Shown: positions 9,459 to 21,820 of the stretch, in pieces
How positions within the stretch are numbered: the stretch's first letter is position 1
Layout of the letters: each line of letters opens with the position of its first letter
NCBI GenBank assembly: GCA_964017145.1
Contig: OZ024840.1
Location: forward strand, 2,976,001 to 3,040,000
DNA length: 64,000 nucleotides
Reading direction: 5' to 3'
DNA from: Agrocybe praecox
Taxonomy: Eukaryota; Basidiomycota; Agaricomycetes; Agaricales; Agrocybaceae
Position numbers and translations under genes: made by a program
Notes under the pieces: model-generated
Database searches by the model: none
What the model was told of the DNA's origin: nothing
The model's input: the letters and a program-made list of their open reading frames with translations, nothing else

Positions 9459-12400
9459 TCAACGTGCGATAGGCCGTCTATTCCAATCCACAGACACCAC
9501 AGGCTGTGGTGCATGGTGTCCGAGGTCTGGTAGGTGGATGTGAGCCGGATGGTGCATTGCAGTATGGGCGGAACGGCCGCTGATGAATGTCCGCGGATGG
9601 CTTTGGGGCCGTGTAAAGTTATAACTATGCTGCGCTTCACGTCGATCAGCACCTTGTCGGCGATAAAGAGGTGAACCTGTGGAGTTGGCGACACCATCTA
9701 CTCCACAAGAGGATGGTGGGAATGGCCTCGAGGGAGACGGAGGAAAGGGATGTATCATTCTATTTTGACCCGGGATAAATGTATTCCCTGTGACATTGAC
9801 AGGTTCCGGAATTTGCTGAGGAGGAGGGTAATCCCACCTTTGCAAATTAGGAGGGTGTTGTGAAGACATTGGCGCCGAAGCCGGCTCCGAACCAGCAAGG
9901 TACCGGTCCAATGCCTCGGGCTGATAGACAGCAATCAGTGTACCCTGTTCATTTTGAATGAAGCCAGTGGGTACTACAGGTGGTTGCGTGGTCAAAGACG
10001 CGGGTAACTGCCCCTGTTCAACTAGGTGTGCCCTAGAAGGAAGAGCGGTGTAAGGTATAAATGACTTGGAAGAAAATATATCAGGTCACTCCGGAGACAA
10101 ACTGGATAGATGAAAAATAATCTTACTGTGTACATTCCCATAGGAGGCCAGCCATGCTGCATACTCCCAGTAGGACCACCTGCGTCAGATCCAGGGGGGC
10201 TAGGCAATGGGACTTGAGATTGCGGCGGTATACCTGGGGGATAGACAGCGTATCCTCCAGGGTAGTAGGGCATTTGGTAAGGTCCATGAGGAGGATAAGG
10301 ATTCATCCACTGAACAGGTGGGAGGTATGCACCGTTAGGATTGTACGGAAAAGAGGATGCAGACAATGGAACCCCTGTCGTCGAAGCTGACGAGCCTAAA
10401 GAGGAAGGCGCGGGGGTAGGGGATTCTCTGGCTTCGTACCATTCACGATAGGTTTCGGGAGGGGGAGACTCCCTAGGACCCAACGACAACTCTAATGGCG
10501 ATGTTGGTGGGTCAATCATTGGGGCGCCTTCTTCAAGCTTTTCACTGATTTGCATTTGTGAAGAAAGATGGACCGTGGCTATATTGACATCCTGAAAAGG
10601 GGCCTTTTGTTCACTAGTCGACTGAGGAGGATATTTTTCATGGGTGTTGAAATGTGGACGATAATTATTAACCCGCTTTTGAGCGTTAAAATGGTGAAGA
10701 TGAGGTCTGCCGCGTCCCCGGTTATATTTCCAGTTGTGTCTAGGTGGGTTACAGTCTCGAAGTTGCACTCGCATTGCACGTCCTTCGTATATGCGATTGT
10801 GCTTGAAGAAATTTACCACAATAAGATTTTATTGAATCTGGCACGTAATTAAAGGCACTCACTTCTTCATAAACCGCTCGCGCAGGTGCCTCAGCGTTGT
10901 CGAACTTCACAAAGGCAAAAGCGGCACACGAGTTTACTACATATGAGAGATAAATCAACAAAAACCGGCTGATCGTATAGATATGATTCAATGCTTACAT
11001 GGTCGAACAACCTTGACACTCTCCAGTCCTCCAAACCTCGCAAAGAAAAGACGGACCTTCTCTTCGTCCCAAGCACCAGGTCCAAACATCTCAAGGCCAC
11101 CCACGAATAGAGTGGTTGGGTCGATATCACGATCAGAGCGAGTGTTCCGTGAATGATACATACTTTCCTTGACATCTTGACCCTTTCCTATTGGATTGAG
11201 ATGGTTTTCGGCATTATCGCTGGTGGGAGTGATAGGAAACCCAGACACCGCAGATGCGGGTGTGATTGACGATCCATCCAGAAGGGGCGTTCGTGAAATA
11301 GACAATTCTTGAAATTCACTCTGGAGAGGGCTGTCTACAGTTTCACTGTGGATAAATCGTGCTGTTAACGACTGAACGGCATTTAAAAACAAACACGTAT
11401 GGATACATACCTGACGTCTCCTTCATTAGTGACGTTACCACACGGCGCGTGTTGTTCATCTTCCCTGGAGCAGGACGCGCCAGATATTCCCTTATCAGTC
11501 CACGACGATCGCTTGTGATCCTGGTTTACGGGATTTGCGTTATCTACGCATTTAGGAGCGCCCTCCTTTACAAATGATGCTGAACCACTATCTTCTGACC
11601 ACAATGATTCTTCGAGTGATTGGCGCAAACCGCAGTTTCGGTCAACAGGAGCGTTCGCCGAGGTGGTTTTGCGATGAACCTCGACATTCTGGTTCAGTTC
11701 TCTCAATGGCTGAGGGCGAACAAAGGAAGCGTTTGGTGACTAGGATGAATGAGACGTATTGTGTTGTTGTTGAGTTTGATAGTTGTAGGGAGAATGATTT
11801 TGATAATAGCTCACGCGATTCGTGTGTCCAGACGGTGTAGGTTGATGCGCCCAGGTCACCGTAAGATGAGGCACTCTTCGTAATGTCTGGTTCAAGGCGA
11901 ATGTCAATAAGATGCCCACTCTAAAAGTCTTGGACGATGTTTACCATCAAAGCACTGACGCAATCGTCTCTATGCTCCCATTTGATTTCCCAACATGATT
12001 TTGCCATTGAAGATGAGCGGGGAGCCCGATGCGGCTCAGGAAAGAGTTCAAGTGTCTCTGTCAGAGCTTCGTCCTCGCTCTCTGCATCTGGGGTTTAAAA
12101 CCACGTTAGCAGAAGAAATAACATAGTAATAGAGAATTAACGAACGACTTGTCATATGCTGCAACGCGCAGAACTGTTCAAGCTTCCCAAAGTAAGATGC
12201 GAGAGTACGCAATGTCTGGGAGTGCGAGATATTATCAAAATAAAGTCAAGTATTGAACGTCGTATTATAGCTACCTCTTCATCAAAACTTAGCGGGTGGA
12301 AAAATAGGGCGTGCTCGGGAGCAGATTGTTCGTCATTTGTACTGTGTTCGTAGTTACTTGCGGCCTGTATGGCTTCTAGATTGTATAAGATGCTGTGAAA

Positions 12401-13132
12401 CCTGATAACGATTAAGCGCGCATACATATCATCACCTGTCGGAAATCATTACCTAGAGTTTCTATATTTCCAAATCCTCATGGCATGGGGTAAATCCAAG
12501 TCAGATTCGCTGCTGACAGATATCGATGAAGAATCGTTCATAGGATTTATTCCAGGAGGCCGCATATATTGTGTAGGTTTTCTATATGCGTTGTCAGTGT
12601 GGTAAACTTGGAGAAAAGATGAGCACATTTTGATCACCGGTAAGATATGAGCAAAGATCTGAAGGCCCTCGCAGGTTCATACCGCAATATGCGGCCAAGA
12701 AACGGCTTCGGGACACTGGATTGCAGCGTTTGTATCAAAGCACTGGCGGAATTCGCGTCCTAGACCGCATATATGTAAGTTATTCTACGGCGTTGAAGAC
12801 CACTGTCCTCACCTCACACTGTACGAAGGCACAGACGCCTCCTTTGGAGTCTCGGACAACCTTGATGTTCTTTATTTGCGTATGTTCTGATAGATGTTCC
12901 ATGAGCATACGAGTTAGATCGCCCTGGTCCATATTCAACGGCAAGCTAGGGTGTTCGACGTTAAGCGCCTGAGCGAAGAAAGGAGGGCATATACAAACCT
13001 CCCGACAAACACACTAGCATCGTGTGGCAATTTGTCGTCTTTCTGTTTGCCGTTTGTAAAGCTAGTTTCCGATGGATCTTTGCAAGGCATAGTAGAAATG
13101 GGAGGAGGAGACGAGGGCGAGGAGGGGTTCAT
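9459..13132 (-). CDS. Large multi-RRM RNA-binding protein
   Basis: Thirteen exons give about 969 aa with consistent phases. RRM1 lies near residues 38-140 (SVFVGSLPLNMDQGDL, IKNIKVVRD, GGVCAFVQC) and continues into a conserved SALIQTLQ...LRYEPARAFRS block. A second, weaker RRM-like unit sits near 215-310 (LASYFGKLEQFCAL ... IKWEHRDDCVSALMTLRRV). RRM3 lies near 500-585 (TTLFVGGLEMFGPGAW, LESVKVV, AFAFVKFDNAEAPARAV). The rest is low-complexity, and the C-terminal 400 residues are rich in Pro, Gly and Tyr (PPHGPYQMPYYPGGYAVYPPG). The intron at 11740-11814 must be spliced because its TAG acceptor is in frame. Inferred: mRNA binding and ribonucleoprotein assembly; NAM8/CSX1-type proteins are the nearest idea, but I do not assign a symbol. 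Divergent from RPB6. Confidence 0.8.
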
Positions 13133-13758
13133 TATGAGCAAAGGAAAGAGGATACAAATGGAGTTGGAATAAGTGAAAACAAATAATAAACTGCCCGATT
13201 AATTAATCAGGGCGCTGATGGTATATTTGTGCGCCCTCCAACCACGTTTTGCGTCCCCCGACGCTCCTTTGTATCGACGATCTTATCATCATCCTGCTTA
13301 ATTGCCTGTCATGTCACTCCACTCAGGCATGTTCGCCCCGGTCAGAGGGCCCCAGACATTTCAGAACTCTGAGAGAGAAACCAGCAGACGCTGAACATTG
13401 CACAGAAAATGTCGAGCAGCCAAGATTCTGTCGCACAAGAGGCGTAGGTAGACACAGAGACACAAAAAAAGGACAAGAAAGGACAAGAAAGGACCAAAAA
13501 GGAGATAAAAAGGGATTGATGGACAATCCAGCTGATGATAGCTTCTCCGAGGACAGCATTCTCAGGAGTCGGGTCCGAGAGACAGTGACAAGCTCCTTCA
13601 GTGTCTCTCAAAAATGGTAATTTGCCCGTGACAATTAAACCGTCACGTCACGTAGAACTGGCAATGGAAATTCAGAACTCGAGAAGCATTGCAATTTATC
13701 CTTGTCCTTGTCCTTTTTGCATTATCCAGTCTTTTTACTCCCTTTTATACACTAAAAT
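13133..13758. other. Divergent intergenic region with polypurine tandem repeat
   Basis: 626 bp between the start codons of the RRM gene (minus) and RPB6 (plus), the longest plain promoter region in the window. It holds a purine-rich tandem run at 13464-13516 (unit GGACAAGAAA, about 2.5 copies plus variants). A complementary pyrimidine tract (CCTTGTCCTTGTCC) lies at about 13700-13713. ORFs across it are low-complexity and not convincing. Confidence 0.5.
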
Positions 13759-14430
13759 ATGTCCGACGATGGATATGACGGTGGCCATGGGGGTGATGAC
13801 TATGACTATGGATCAGGTCCTGGGTGCGTTCCAAACCTCCACTCTTTGTACTGATCTAGGCTCACTCTTTCCTAGGTTCAATGACGGTGCATTTGTGTGT
13901 ATTTCCGTATATCTTTCCCCCTTTATCCGGCTTAGACTCGTTGTGATCTCAGGATGACCAATATGATCTTTTGAACGCTGAAAGTCAAAACCAAGAAGTC
14001 GGTGACGATGGTGCCCCAGTTAACGGTGAAGTGTCCCATGCGGATGTCGAGGGCGCCGACAATGATCAAGAAATGGCCAACGGAGAGGAGCAACAGCAAA
14101 ATAGTGCAGGTGCAGGCATCACCGGAGAACGGCAGCCCAATAAAGTCCGCGTAACAACTCCTTACCTCACCAAATACGAGAGAGCACGGATATTGGGTAC
14201 TAGGGCTTTGCAAATCAGGTTCGAGCAGGTTTATTTCTCCGTCATTATGCCACCTGACATTTTTGTGTAGCATGAATGCCCCAGTCCTTGTCCCACTCGA
14301 TGGCGAGACAGACGCTCTCCAAATCGCCATCAAGGAACTCTCCCAACGTAAAATCCCTCTCATCATCCGTCGTTACCTGCCCGATGGTAGCTTCGAAGAC
14401 TGGAGTGTATCTGAACTGATTTCGGATTGA
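13759..14430 (+). CDS. RPB6: RNA polymerase I/II/III shared subunit RPB6 (RPABC2)
   Basis: Four exons (13759-13823, 13876-13894, 13953-14218, 14271-14430) give 169 aa. One exon is only 19 nt (encoding FNDGAF). The N-terminal half is acidic and disordered (MSDDGYDGG...). The C-terminal core carries the family signature [32 protein letters not shown], then [40 protein letters not shown]; this is the omega-like fold that clamps the largest subunit. Known: Rpb6 is common to all three nuclear RNA polymerases and helps assembly and transcript cleavage. Its stop lies 177 bp from the convergent sirtuin gene's stop. The second-largest Pol II subunit, RPB2, lies about 29 kb downstream. Confidence 0.95.
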
Positions 14431-14607
14431 TGGGCACGTCATATTTTGTATCATATTTTTTCTTTTTTGTTATGATATCCATGTTGTTAATATCACTATC
14501 CTGTGTGTATGGAACACCGCATACAACGGTTTCTACATAAAATAAAAGTAATAATATTACAAAAACAAAAAAAGAAAACGCATTACACTGATTACCCTCA
14601 AATCTCG

Positions 14608-16370
14608 TCAACGCGCAGTCACTTGCCGCTTAGGAACGATTCTCCCCTTGACCGCTCGCTTAGCCACTGTCTTTCTTTGCACCGGTTTTGCTTTAGTGAT
14701 GACGACTTCCATGATCTTCGTTGCAGACTTGGTGGCCTCCGTTAAATCGACACTGATATCACGCATAGACAAATCCTGGATACTAATGTCCATTTTTGAC
14801 GTTTCTTCAACCTGCTTCGCTTGAAGTTTTCTTATTGATGGTTTACGCGTCGCAGTTTTCAAGTTGGTAAGGTCGAGCATAGACATGTCGCAGAGACTGG
14901 TATCCGCTTTCGAAGTTTGCTTGTTGGTCGTTTCGGCAAAGAGCATCTTCCGCTCTTCTTTAGGCATAGCATGATTGGATTTCGATTGTCGCTTTGATGG
15001 ACTTGACTCTACGTCATCATAATGTGAAGACTTTTGTCGACGTTTGCTGGGAGAAAGAGGAACGGGCTTGACGATGGGTGCGACTGGTTGGGCCGTAGTG
15101 TCGTCTGCAGGCATGATAGGGATATTTTCCCGTTCTTTCCTGGATTCTTTCCCTGCTTTCGGCCGCGACAACGCAGTATTGGCCTTCACAGTCTTGAGAC
15201 CAACACTGATGGCGGTAGGGCTACCGTTGTCGACGAGGGTTTGCTGTATTTCCCAGTCTGATGGTCTCATCTTCTTCCAATCCTCGATCACTTTATTTGA
15301 CCAGGTATCCGTTTCGCCCTCAACATGATAGTCGATAATGTCCGCCCATTCCGACCCTGGGGGTGTCTTGTTCACAAAAATGACCTTGTATGGCTTCTTC
15401 GAACTCGACGCCCCAGAAGGAGAATCTAAACCATGGATACTTCGTGCGAAGTCTTTGACCAATTTCTTTAACCCGTGTACTTTCAAAGAAGTTCCCATGA
15501 TGATAAGCATGTCTGGTTTACGCTTTAGATCGTTGGTGTGAATTGTACCAATATCGTCGCCAAGGGGGTGCGACTCATCGTAGAGGACAATTCCAGGTCG
15601 TAAATTCCCAACACGTATAGCACGCGCCGAACGAGCTACTCGCGCCTCAGCTGTAAAAGAAATTAGTTAAACAGAGCTGCAGATTCGAAAGCATACTTAC
15701 AGCGTGATAAGCATTCGGGGCATTCCGGTGCAGCACCTTTTTCGAAAATGGCGAGGTGTTGCTCTTCACAAGGGTATTCAGCCGAGCAAGCCATGCAACG
15801 GACACGATGGATGTCGCCGTGCAATTGCACATTGCGCACATCCTTCGTGCGAAGCTTACTCTTCCCTTTACCGTTGGCTTTGGCGTCGTGGCATGATGAC
15901 CCGAGTAACCCAACGCGAGCTTCTAAACCATCTATGTTTTGGGTATATGAACGCAGAAGTCTATTCTTAGAGTCCAGAGTTTTGATAAAATGGTGGGTTG
16001 GGGCAGGTTCTGCATTGTCGATTGACCGCTTGAGCTGGGAGATGAAAGTGTAAAAAACAGCCGTCGATGTAGCGTCACGAAACAAAGATGCGTCGAATAA
16101 GTCCCGGCCTTTGAGAACGACATCTGGGTATTGCTCCTTAACCATCGCATATAGTCCATCGGAGGAGCGGAAATCCTAGAAAAATATTAGGGACTGGCGT
16201 AGCATCGACAGCAATTTGAGACATACAGGGATGCCGCATGAACACGAGATACCAGCTCCCGTAACGACTACAATTTTCTTGCTTTTAGCAACGGCCAGGG
16301 AGATATCGGACAGTGTCCTTCTGGTGTGCGAGTCCGTGCTTGCGGCGTTGAGGTCAAGAGTAATGGTCAT
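14608..16370 (-). CDS. Sirtuin, HST3/HST4-type NAD-dependent histone deacetylase
   Basis: Three exons (16370-16227, 16175-15701, 15650-14608) give 553 aa. Sirtuin core near residues 28-300: VVVTGAGISCSCGIPDFRSSDGLY (NAD pocket), YTQNIDGLE, catalytic HGD in VQLHGDIHRV, and two zinc CxxC pairs (RCMACSAEY and ECPEC). Further on come MGTSLKVHGLK and VFVNKTPPGSEW. After the core is a 250-residue basic, Ser-rich tail with nuclear-localisation-like stretches (SPSKRRQK, KRAVKGRIVPKRQ). The CSCGIPDFRS variant, the VNKTPPG stretch and the long tail fit the Hst3/Hst4 group. Known: those enzymes remove H3 K56 acetylation and protect genome stability. Inferred: nuclear, with the same target. Neighbours include DMC1, but no shared regulation is visible. 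Confidence 0.88.
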
Positions 16371-16573
16371 TTCGACGGACGGACAAGGGATGGGAAGACA
16401 ATGATGGAAACTCAAAACTCAACCGAAATCCAACATGAGGGTCATCAATTGTTATTCTTTATTTGTCTTAAAGCGCGGTCGCGTTGATCACGTGTAGCGC
16501 GTTTCCATTAATTAATTACGGAGTAACGGAACGCGTCGCGTCGGTCGCGCGTTACATTGAACTTAATCTTAAT

Positions 16574-17782
16574 TTACTTCCTAACCTCCCGTTCTGAGGT
16601 TGCAGTACGCTCAAGGTATCTTATGGGCCCTGTTGCGGAGCAGGTGGACGTGGTCGTAGAGTCTACCGTCTTGTAGCTTCCAAATTGCTCCTAAACATCA
16701 CAATCAATACACCTCACGTTAATTCGACAAGTAAAACTAGGATAAACATACCGTTCCATGAACATGACTAAAGTACCAAACCTCAGAGAGAATGGTACCA
16801 TTTGTGGAACATCCAAAATATGGCACACTTCCCGTTTGTGATTTAATGGCGGTTTGGAATTGATCAAGAGTGTAAGTCGTTTTGTTTGAAGGAACGATTC
16901 CGGCCCTACAGAAAAAGGGGTGAATATCATTGTTGATTGAAATTGAATTTACATACGCGGCAAGCATATCAAAAGTCGGGTATTGATGGAAAGCACGAAC
17001 AACAGCATCGAAAAAGTCGATCACGTCTTGGTTCTTGCGATATTTGGGGCCATAACACGCGACATCGAACGTAGAAGTGCAAGTGGCGTGTTTAGAAAAC
17101 TATTACATGTCCTTGGTGTGACACACAGCAAAATTTATGGTTTATTTACTCACCTCGTGTGCCCAGAAATCAGCATTTGCTTGTCCTTGACTCACCCAGA
17201 ATTTGTTCACTGAAATCACGCATACATTAGATACCAAAACAACGCAGAATGATTTTACGAGATTTGACGCACTGAAGTCAAGCAGGTCATCTCGCCCGAA
17301 AGCTTTTACAAAAGTGTCGACTCCCGGCCCTTTGTATGCAGGGACAACAGTACCGTCCGGTAGGATGGCAGGAGATGGGGACGGATCGAATTGTCGCGAG
17401 AGATCGCAATATTGTTCAAATGACCTGCAAAAATTATTAAGCATCTCTAGGTACACCAGAGAACAGAGTTATTCTCCTACCCGTCACAGTTATCCGGCCA
17501 TAATCCATGAATGGTCCAGCTTCCCTTCGGAAGTATCTGGCCCTTTTTCTCAAGCCCAGTATAGGTATCCCAGAATTGGGTCTGGAGAACGAGACCTCCA
17601 GGAGTGGGCGAACAACACGTATTCTTGATTGTCGTCGTATTTTCGCAAGAAAAGAATGAAGGCTCAGTGAGACACCCCTTCAAGGCTGGGAATGTGTCCG
17701 GGACGGAGACAAGTCCCGACAATCCAGCTTGTCCTTGGGCCATGAGGCCAGCCAACAGAACGATCTGAGTAAGTGACAACAT
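16574..17782 (-). CDS. Secreted ribonuclease T2
   Basis: Six exons (17782-17481, 17424-17273, 17209-17154, 17099-16957, 16905-16752, 16690-16574) give 307 aa. The start is the ATG of MLSLTQIVLLAGLMAQGQA, a clean signal peptide. Both catalytic segments are intact: CAS I WTIHGLWPDNCDG near residue 88, and CAS II HEFSKHATC near 170, restored across the intron at 17100-17153. Cysteines are many (CLTEPSFFSC, NTCCSP, CDLS, ATCTS, VACYG), as expected for a disulfide-rich extracellular enzyme. Known: T2 enzymes cleave single-stranded RNA through 2',3'-cyclic phosphates at acidic pH, in vacuoles or outside the cell. Likely roles are nutrient recovery or secreted defence; the sequence cannot decide. 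Confidence 0.93.
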
Positions 17783-18090
17783 ATCGCTGGCGAGGGTTGA
17801 GAGAGAGACAGCGTCGTTTACGATGGCCTGACCGCCTTTTATGCATCCCACCTGCAAAGGGGCTGGGCGAACCCATGTGCACAATCTCTAATGTCCATGC
17901 GTGCAATTCCCGAGCATGGAAATGTTCCATTTTTAGCTGTTCTACGTCGCAACTTGATGTGGATACTTTCAAACACATGGGTCAAATCACATCACGAACG
18001 TGGTGGGTCTCAAGTTCAAATTCAAATTCACAGCATATCAAAGTTAGTGCACACAATCGTATTCGGAAAGAAAAGAAGCAGTGGAGGGCG
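17783..18090. other. Intergenic, RNase T2 promoter side and DMC1 3' side
   Basis: 308 bp. Both flanking genes are on the minus strand, so this should contain the RNase T2 promoter and the DMC1 terminator. No recognisable element. Confidence 0.45.
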
Positions 18091-20131
18091 CTAAACATCG
18101 GCCCAGCCACCTTCGTCAAGTTTATAAGACGCCTCACTTTCAGGTCTGTCGGGACTATCGACCAACTTCGCTACACGTTCTTCAGCCCGACCTTCAAATA
18201 GCTCAATACAAATGGAAGAAACACGACAGCGAAGGCACTTACCTTTACGGAGAAACATCCTCGTAGCAGACGCGTGAGATAGGATATGCCCTCCGATGGG
18301 CTTTAACGCGCCTCCAGCAACAAATGTCATCGTAGCTCCTGGGTCCGCTGTCAAAACAAGCTCAGCTATTTGGAGTAGTGAAAAACAATTTCGAATGATT
18401 AACCCACATTGTACTTGGTTGGTGAGAAGTATCGCAATCTAAGCGTTATCGTGTCAATGTGTTGCAAGAAAGAAGAAACGATAGACAAAAATGGACATTA
18501 TATTCCTCCGAAAGTTTGGTCAATTTTGAAAGCATCTACATGTGGTTGTCAGTGGTGTGAGCGCTACTGGACCAGGGACAATACAGACTTGCGCAAGCTG
18601 TAAAGATTTTTCAGTTTTAATACAATCATTGACCACAAATTCACTGACTTTTTGTTGACGTTCGCTCAGCTCCCCTCTTCCAGAATAATCAACTCTGAAA
18701 AGAGCCATAATACTGTCGACTATCTGACAGTCAACGGGTGGTCAGGCAAAGGAGAAATGATCTGTAAGAGTAAAACATCATAGTACGAGTAGCCTGAAAT
18801 CTTTATCTTCCGCGAATCGCAGCGAGCATTCATTAATGAGTTCCATCTGCGTCATTGATGAGGCCAAAAGTACAGCTGATTTTCGGAAGACAAATTTACT
18901 TGATGTTCGCTATTGAATGCGCGCGCTGAAGACAATCGTTGCAAAGAATAGATTAGTAAATATTAACGAAGGAGCCTATGAGTTCAAAACCAAGTGCTTC
19001 ACCATAAAGAATATTCTCCAACGCCATATTACCATCCACCCCAAACCTATCAGCAATGGACCGAATTCTGTCCGGACGGAAGGTTCCTATCGTTGCTTGA
19101 GTGAATGTATGACATTATAAGTCCACATAAACCAAACCTTCTGTGTCGATATATGCGACCTAAACGACGTTATTTACAGCTACTTCCATCCTCCAGATAA
19201 TACGCATTGCTTACCTTTCCAGAAGCGCCTCCCATTTCAGGAGGAAGTTGCGCAACGACGCTCATAGTATGCGCAAGTTGGGTCTTTCCAGTGCGAAATT
19301 CCCCATAGACTGTATCTCGTTTTACAAAACAAGGAAGTAGCATCGAGATAGCGTACTCACCTTCGGAAATTGACTGGGACATCAAACCACCTGAGGGTAT
19401 TAACCTCAGTAAAGCCAATAACATCACTAGAAAAAGAGAATACATACCACCCAAGATACCGTCTACCGACTTGCTTCCCGTACTGATTGTATTGACTCGT
19501 TTGCGCTTATCTTGAACTTCGACCCCAGTTGCGAAAGACGATCCCTAGCAATTCGATCAGAATCGACGCATACACTCTAGAACAAATGCAGTCGAACGAG
19601 AATCTTATGGGCCGCTTCCTAGATAAACTGTTAATACACGGCAATGGAATAAACCGAATATATGCGCTTACTTTGATCTTCTCTACTTTTGCTTCCGACA
19701 TCCCCTGCAAGATTGCATCTCAGTCATTGTACAACGCGGTGGGTTGCACTATATGCGTCATTTATACCTTGATTTTCAGCATCTGCCTTCGCGTAGTCAT
19801 ACTTACGCCAAAGACCGTGTTTATAGCAGCAGACTACATTACGGCTAAGAAAAGTACAACCAGGTTCACGTCAAGATAATACCTTGAGTTTGAGGATATC
19901 TTGCACATTGATACCCTTAAAAAAAGGACGTATGAGCAAATATGCGGGAAAACTATCTCAGCTCACATGTTGTTGCAGTTCATCGACAGTATCGAAAAAT
20001 TGGGCCTGAGTCATGTTAAAGATGCAATAACTAAGATTCAATGGGACACATACTTCCTCCTCGTCAGGAGTAGGACTAGGGGCACGCGACTGCGCGACTG
20101 AAGCAATGGAGGGGGCACGTCTTGGAGCCAT
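18091..20131 (-). CDS. DMC1: Meiotic strand-exchange recombinase DMC1/LIM15
   Basis: RecA-family ATPase for homologous pairing in meiosis. Nineteen short exons can be joined in frame. Seen: helix-hairpin-helix region ([37 protein letters not shown]), Walker [25 protein letters not shown], the ARAFNSEHQ stretch, Walker [55 protein letters not shown], and [21 protein letters not shown]. It ends [18 protein letters not shown] and the ending mark DMC1 rather than RAD51, which carries a different loop there. One exon is only 9 nt (18589-18597, LAQ) and another 21 nt. Such heavy splitting suggests splicing may limit expression to meiosis; that is inference. Start at 20131 is the first ATG of the frame. 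Confidence 0.9.
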
Positions 20132-20378
20132 TTTTTAAGGACACAATTTACGTTGAAAGTTGGAGTGATTCAGGGAAAGGAGGATAGAATCAAGGAATAT
20201 ATAATCATCGAAAGCTGACCAATACATGTAGGGCCGGTGGGTGTATACACTATAGTACAAATTGGGAATCACCCAACCAATGCCTGCAAAATTATTCAAG
20301 ACCGCCTCAGTAACGGTATAAATGGACCTAAAACCGCAGAAGGATATACCTATTCTACGCGACACAATCTCCAAATTC

Positions 20379-21820
20379 CTAATCAGCGTCAACAACAAGG
20401 CCGCCTCTGCCCCTCCTTATTCTGTCCTCAAGGCCTCCCGAGCCACCGAAGACGCGTTTTGATTCTTGGCTCAGATATCCAGAAAGACCCTTAGATTTGG
20501 CCCTGGCAAGTTCATCTGCCTCCATCTCTGCCTTCTCCTTCTCCAGTAATGCTGCCAACCGCTTCTGTCTTTCTTCAGACATAGAGTTGGCGTTCTGCGT
20601 CATTGCTGCGAGACGGGCTGCCCGATCCTCTTCCAGCTTAGCACCGTTGCCGTTGGAATTATTATGTCCATTGGACTGACGGGGTGGTGGTGGCGGTGGT
20701 GGAGAGCGGTCGGACCTATATCGCTTGGGAGGGGGGCTCCTGCGACGAGGACTCGGGCTGCGAGAGCGCTTTCCATGATCGGAATGACGGGGAGGAGACC
20801 GGTAGATGTGGGATCGGCCATCACGCGACTCACGATCGTCGTTTGACCTTGAAGGGCCTGCTCGAGAACGTTCCTCGGAGTCACTCCGACGCCTTGGACT
20901 ACGGCTCCTACTGCGACCTCGACGGGGTTCAGGGCTAAATCTCCTGGACCTTTGACGAATGTCATCATCACGGCGGCGGGAATAGTCCGGCGAGCGGGAG
21001 CGCGAATACGAGCGCCTATGGGGACTTCGAGTATGGGAGGAGCGCTGATAACCATTTCGAGGAGGCGAAATTTCTCTTCCACTTCTCCTAGCAGATGGAC
21101 TAGGCGTGCGCGAATCCCGTTCCTTGCGATGCTTAGGTTCGTGCTTCAAACGCTTTCTTTCTTCCTTCTCTCGCTTTTTCTCGGCCTTGTCCTTTTTGGG
21201 TTTCACTCCCAATTCCTTCTGCTTTTTGGCCAGTAGGAGAGGATTTGACAACAATGCTTGATAAGCAGCCTGTTCTTGTTGTTTGATAGCGAATAGAGGG
21301 TCTTCTCTGATTTTGGAGGCAATGTCCCGAGATGTGTTGGCATTTTGGACAGCAATAAAGTTCTTGTGAGCAGCTCCCACCTATCAACGGTGGTCAATTA
21401 AGACATTTAACACAGAAAGCACACCAATTTGGACTCACCCTCTCATTCTCATCTGCAGTTAGGATTTTATCCACTCGCTTCTTCCCAAGTAGATAATCTT
21501 CCAAGTCGTTCGGATTCTGGCTACCACCGGTTGCAGGCGTTGCATACATCCATTCCAGTTTCTCTGTCCGTTTCTTGCCTGTTTGCTCTTCTTGTAGTCG
21601 TTGAAGTTCTTGTAACTGTCTCTCTTCTTCCTTTTCCTTGCGAAGCTGATCAAGTTTCTTCTTTTCCTCAAGCTATTATTCGAGTTGTAAGCTGTCATAT
21701 CTTTAAGAAAATGGACCAAAATGGGCTTACAGCTTTCTTCTCCTCTAGCCATACCCTCTCCTGATTTTTCAGGAGGAGGGGATGCCAGCTCTTCTTCATG
21801 TTCAAATCTCCGCCTCCCAT
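20379..21820 (-). CDS. CWC25: Pre-mRNA-splicing factor CWC25
   Basis: Three exons (21820-21731, 21672-21439, 21380-20379) give 441 aa. The N-terminus is the CIR-type signature [15 protein letters not shown] followed by [12 protein letters not shown]. Then come a charged helix ([19 protein letters not shown]) and the conserved [10 protein letters not shown]...[16 protein letters not shown] block. The middle is an RS/RSP-rich region (residues about 190-340), then a Pro run and a C-terminal helical piece with [17 protein letters not shown]. Known: Cwc25 joins the activated spliceosome to drive the first transesterification with Prp2/Yju2. It would act in the nucleus. Divergent from the small membrane-protein gene with 236 bp between starts. 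The RS region is longer than in yeast, usual for filamentous fungi. Confidence 0.92.

Noticed and set aside
11735..11745. In-frame TAG in the RRM gene as a nonsense mutation (pseudogene)
   Set aside because: A strong GTGAGC donor at 11814 and the TAG as acceptor form a normal intron that joins both sides in phase.
13464..13516. Purine repeat as a CRISPR-like array
   Set aside because: Units are 10 bp, contiguous and without spacers, in a eukaryotic promoter.
18091..20131. Calling the RecA-family gene RAD51
   Set aside because: [22 protein letters not shown] and the GGWADV ending are DMC1/LIM15 features; RAD51 has a different loop and C-terminus.
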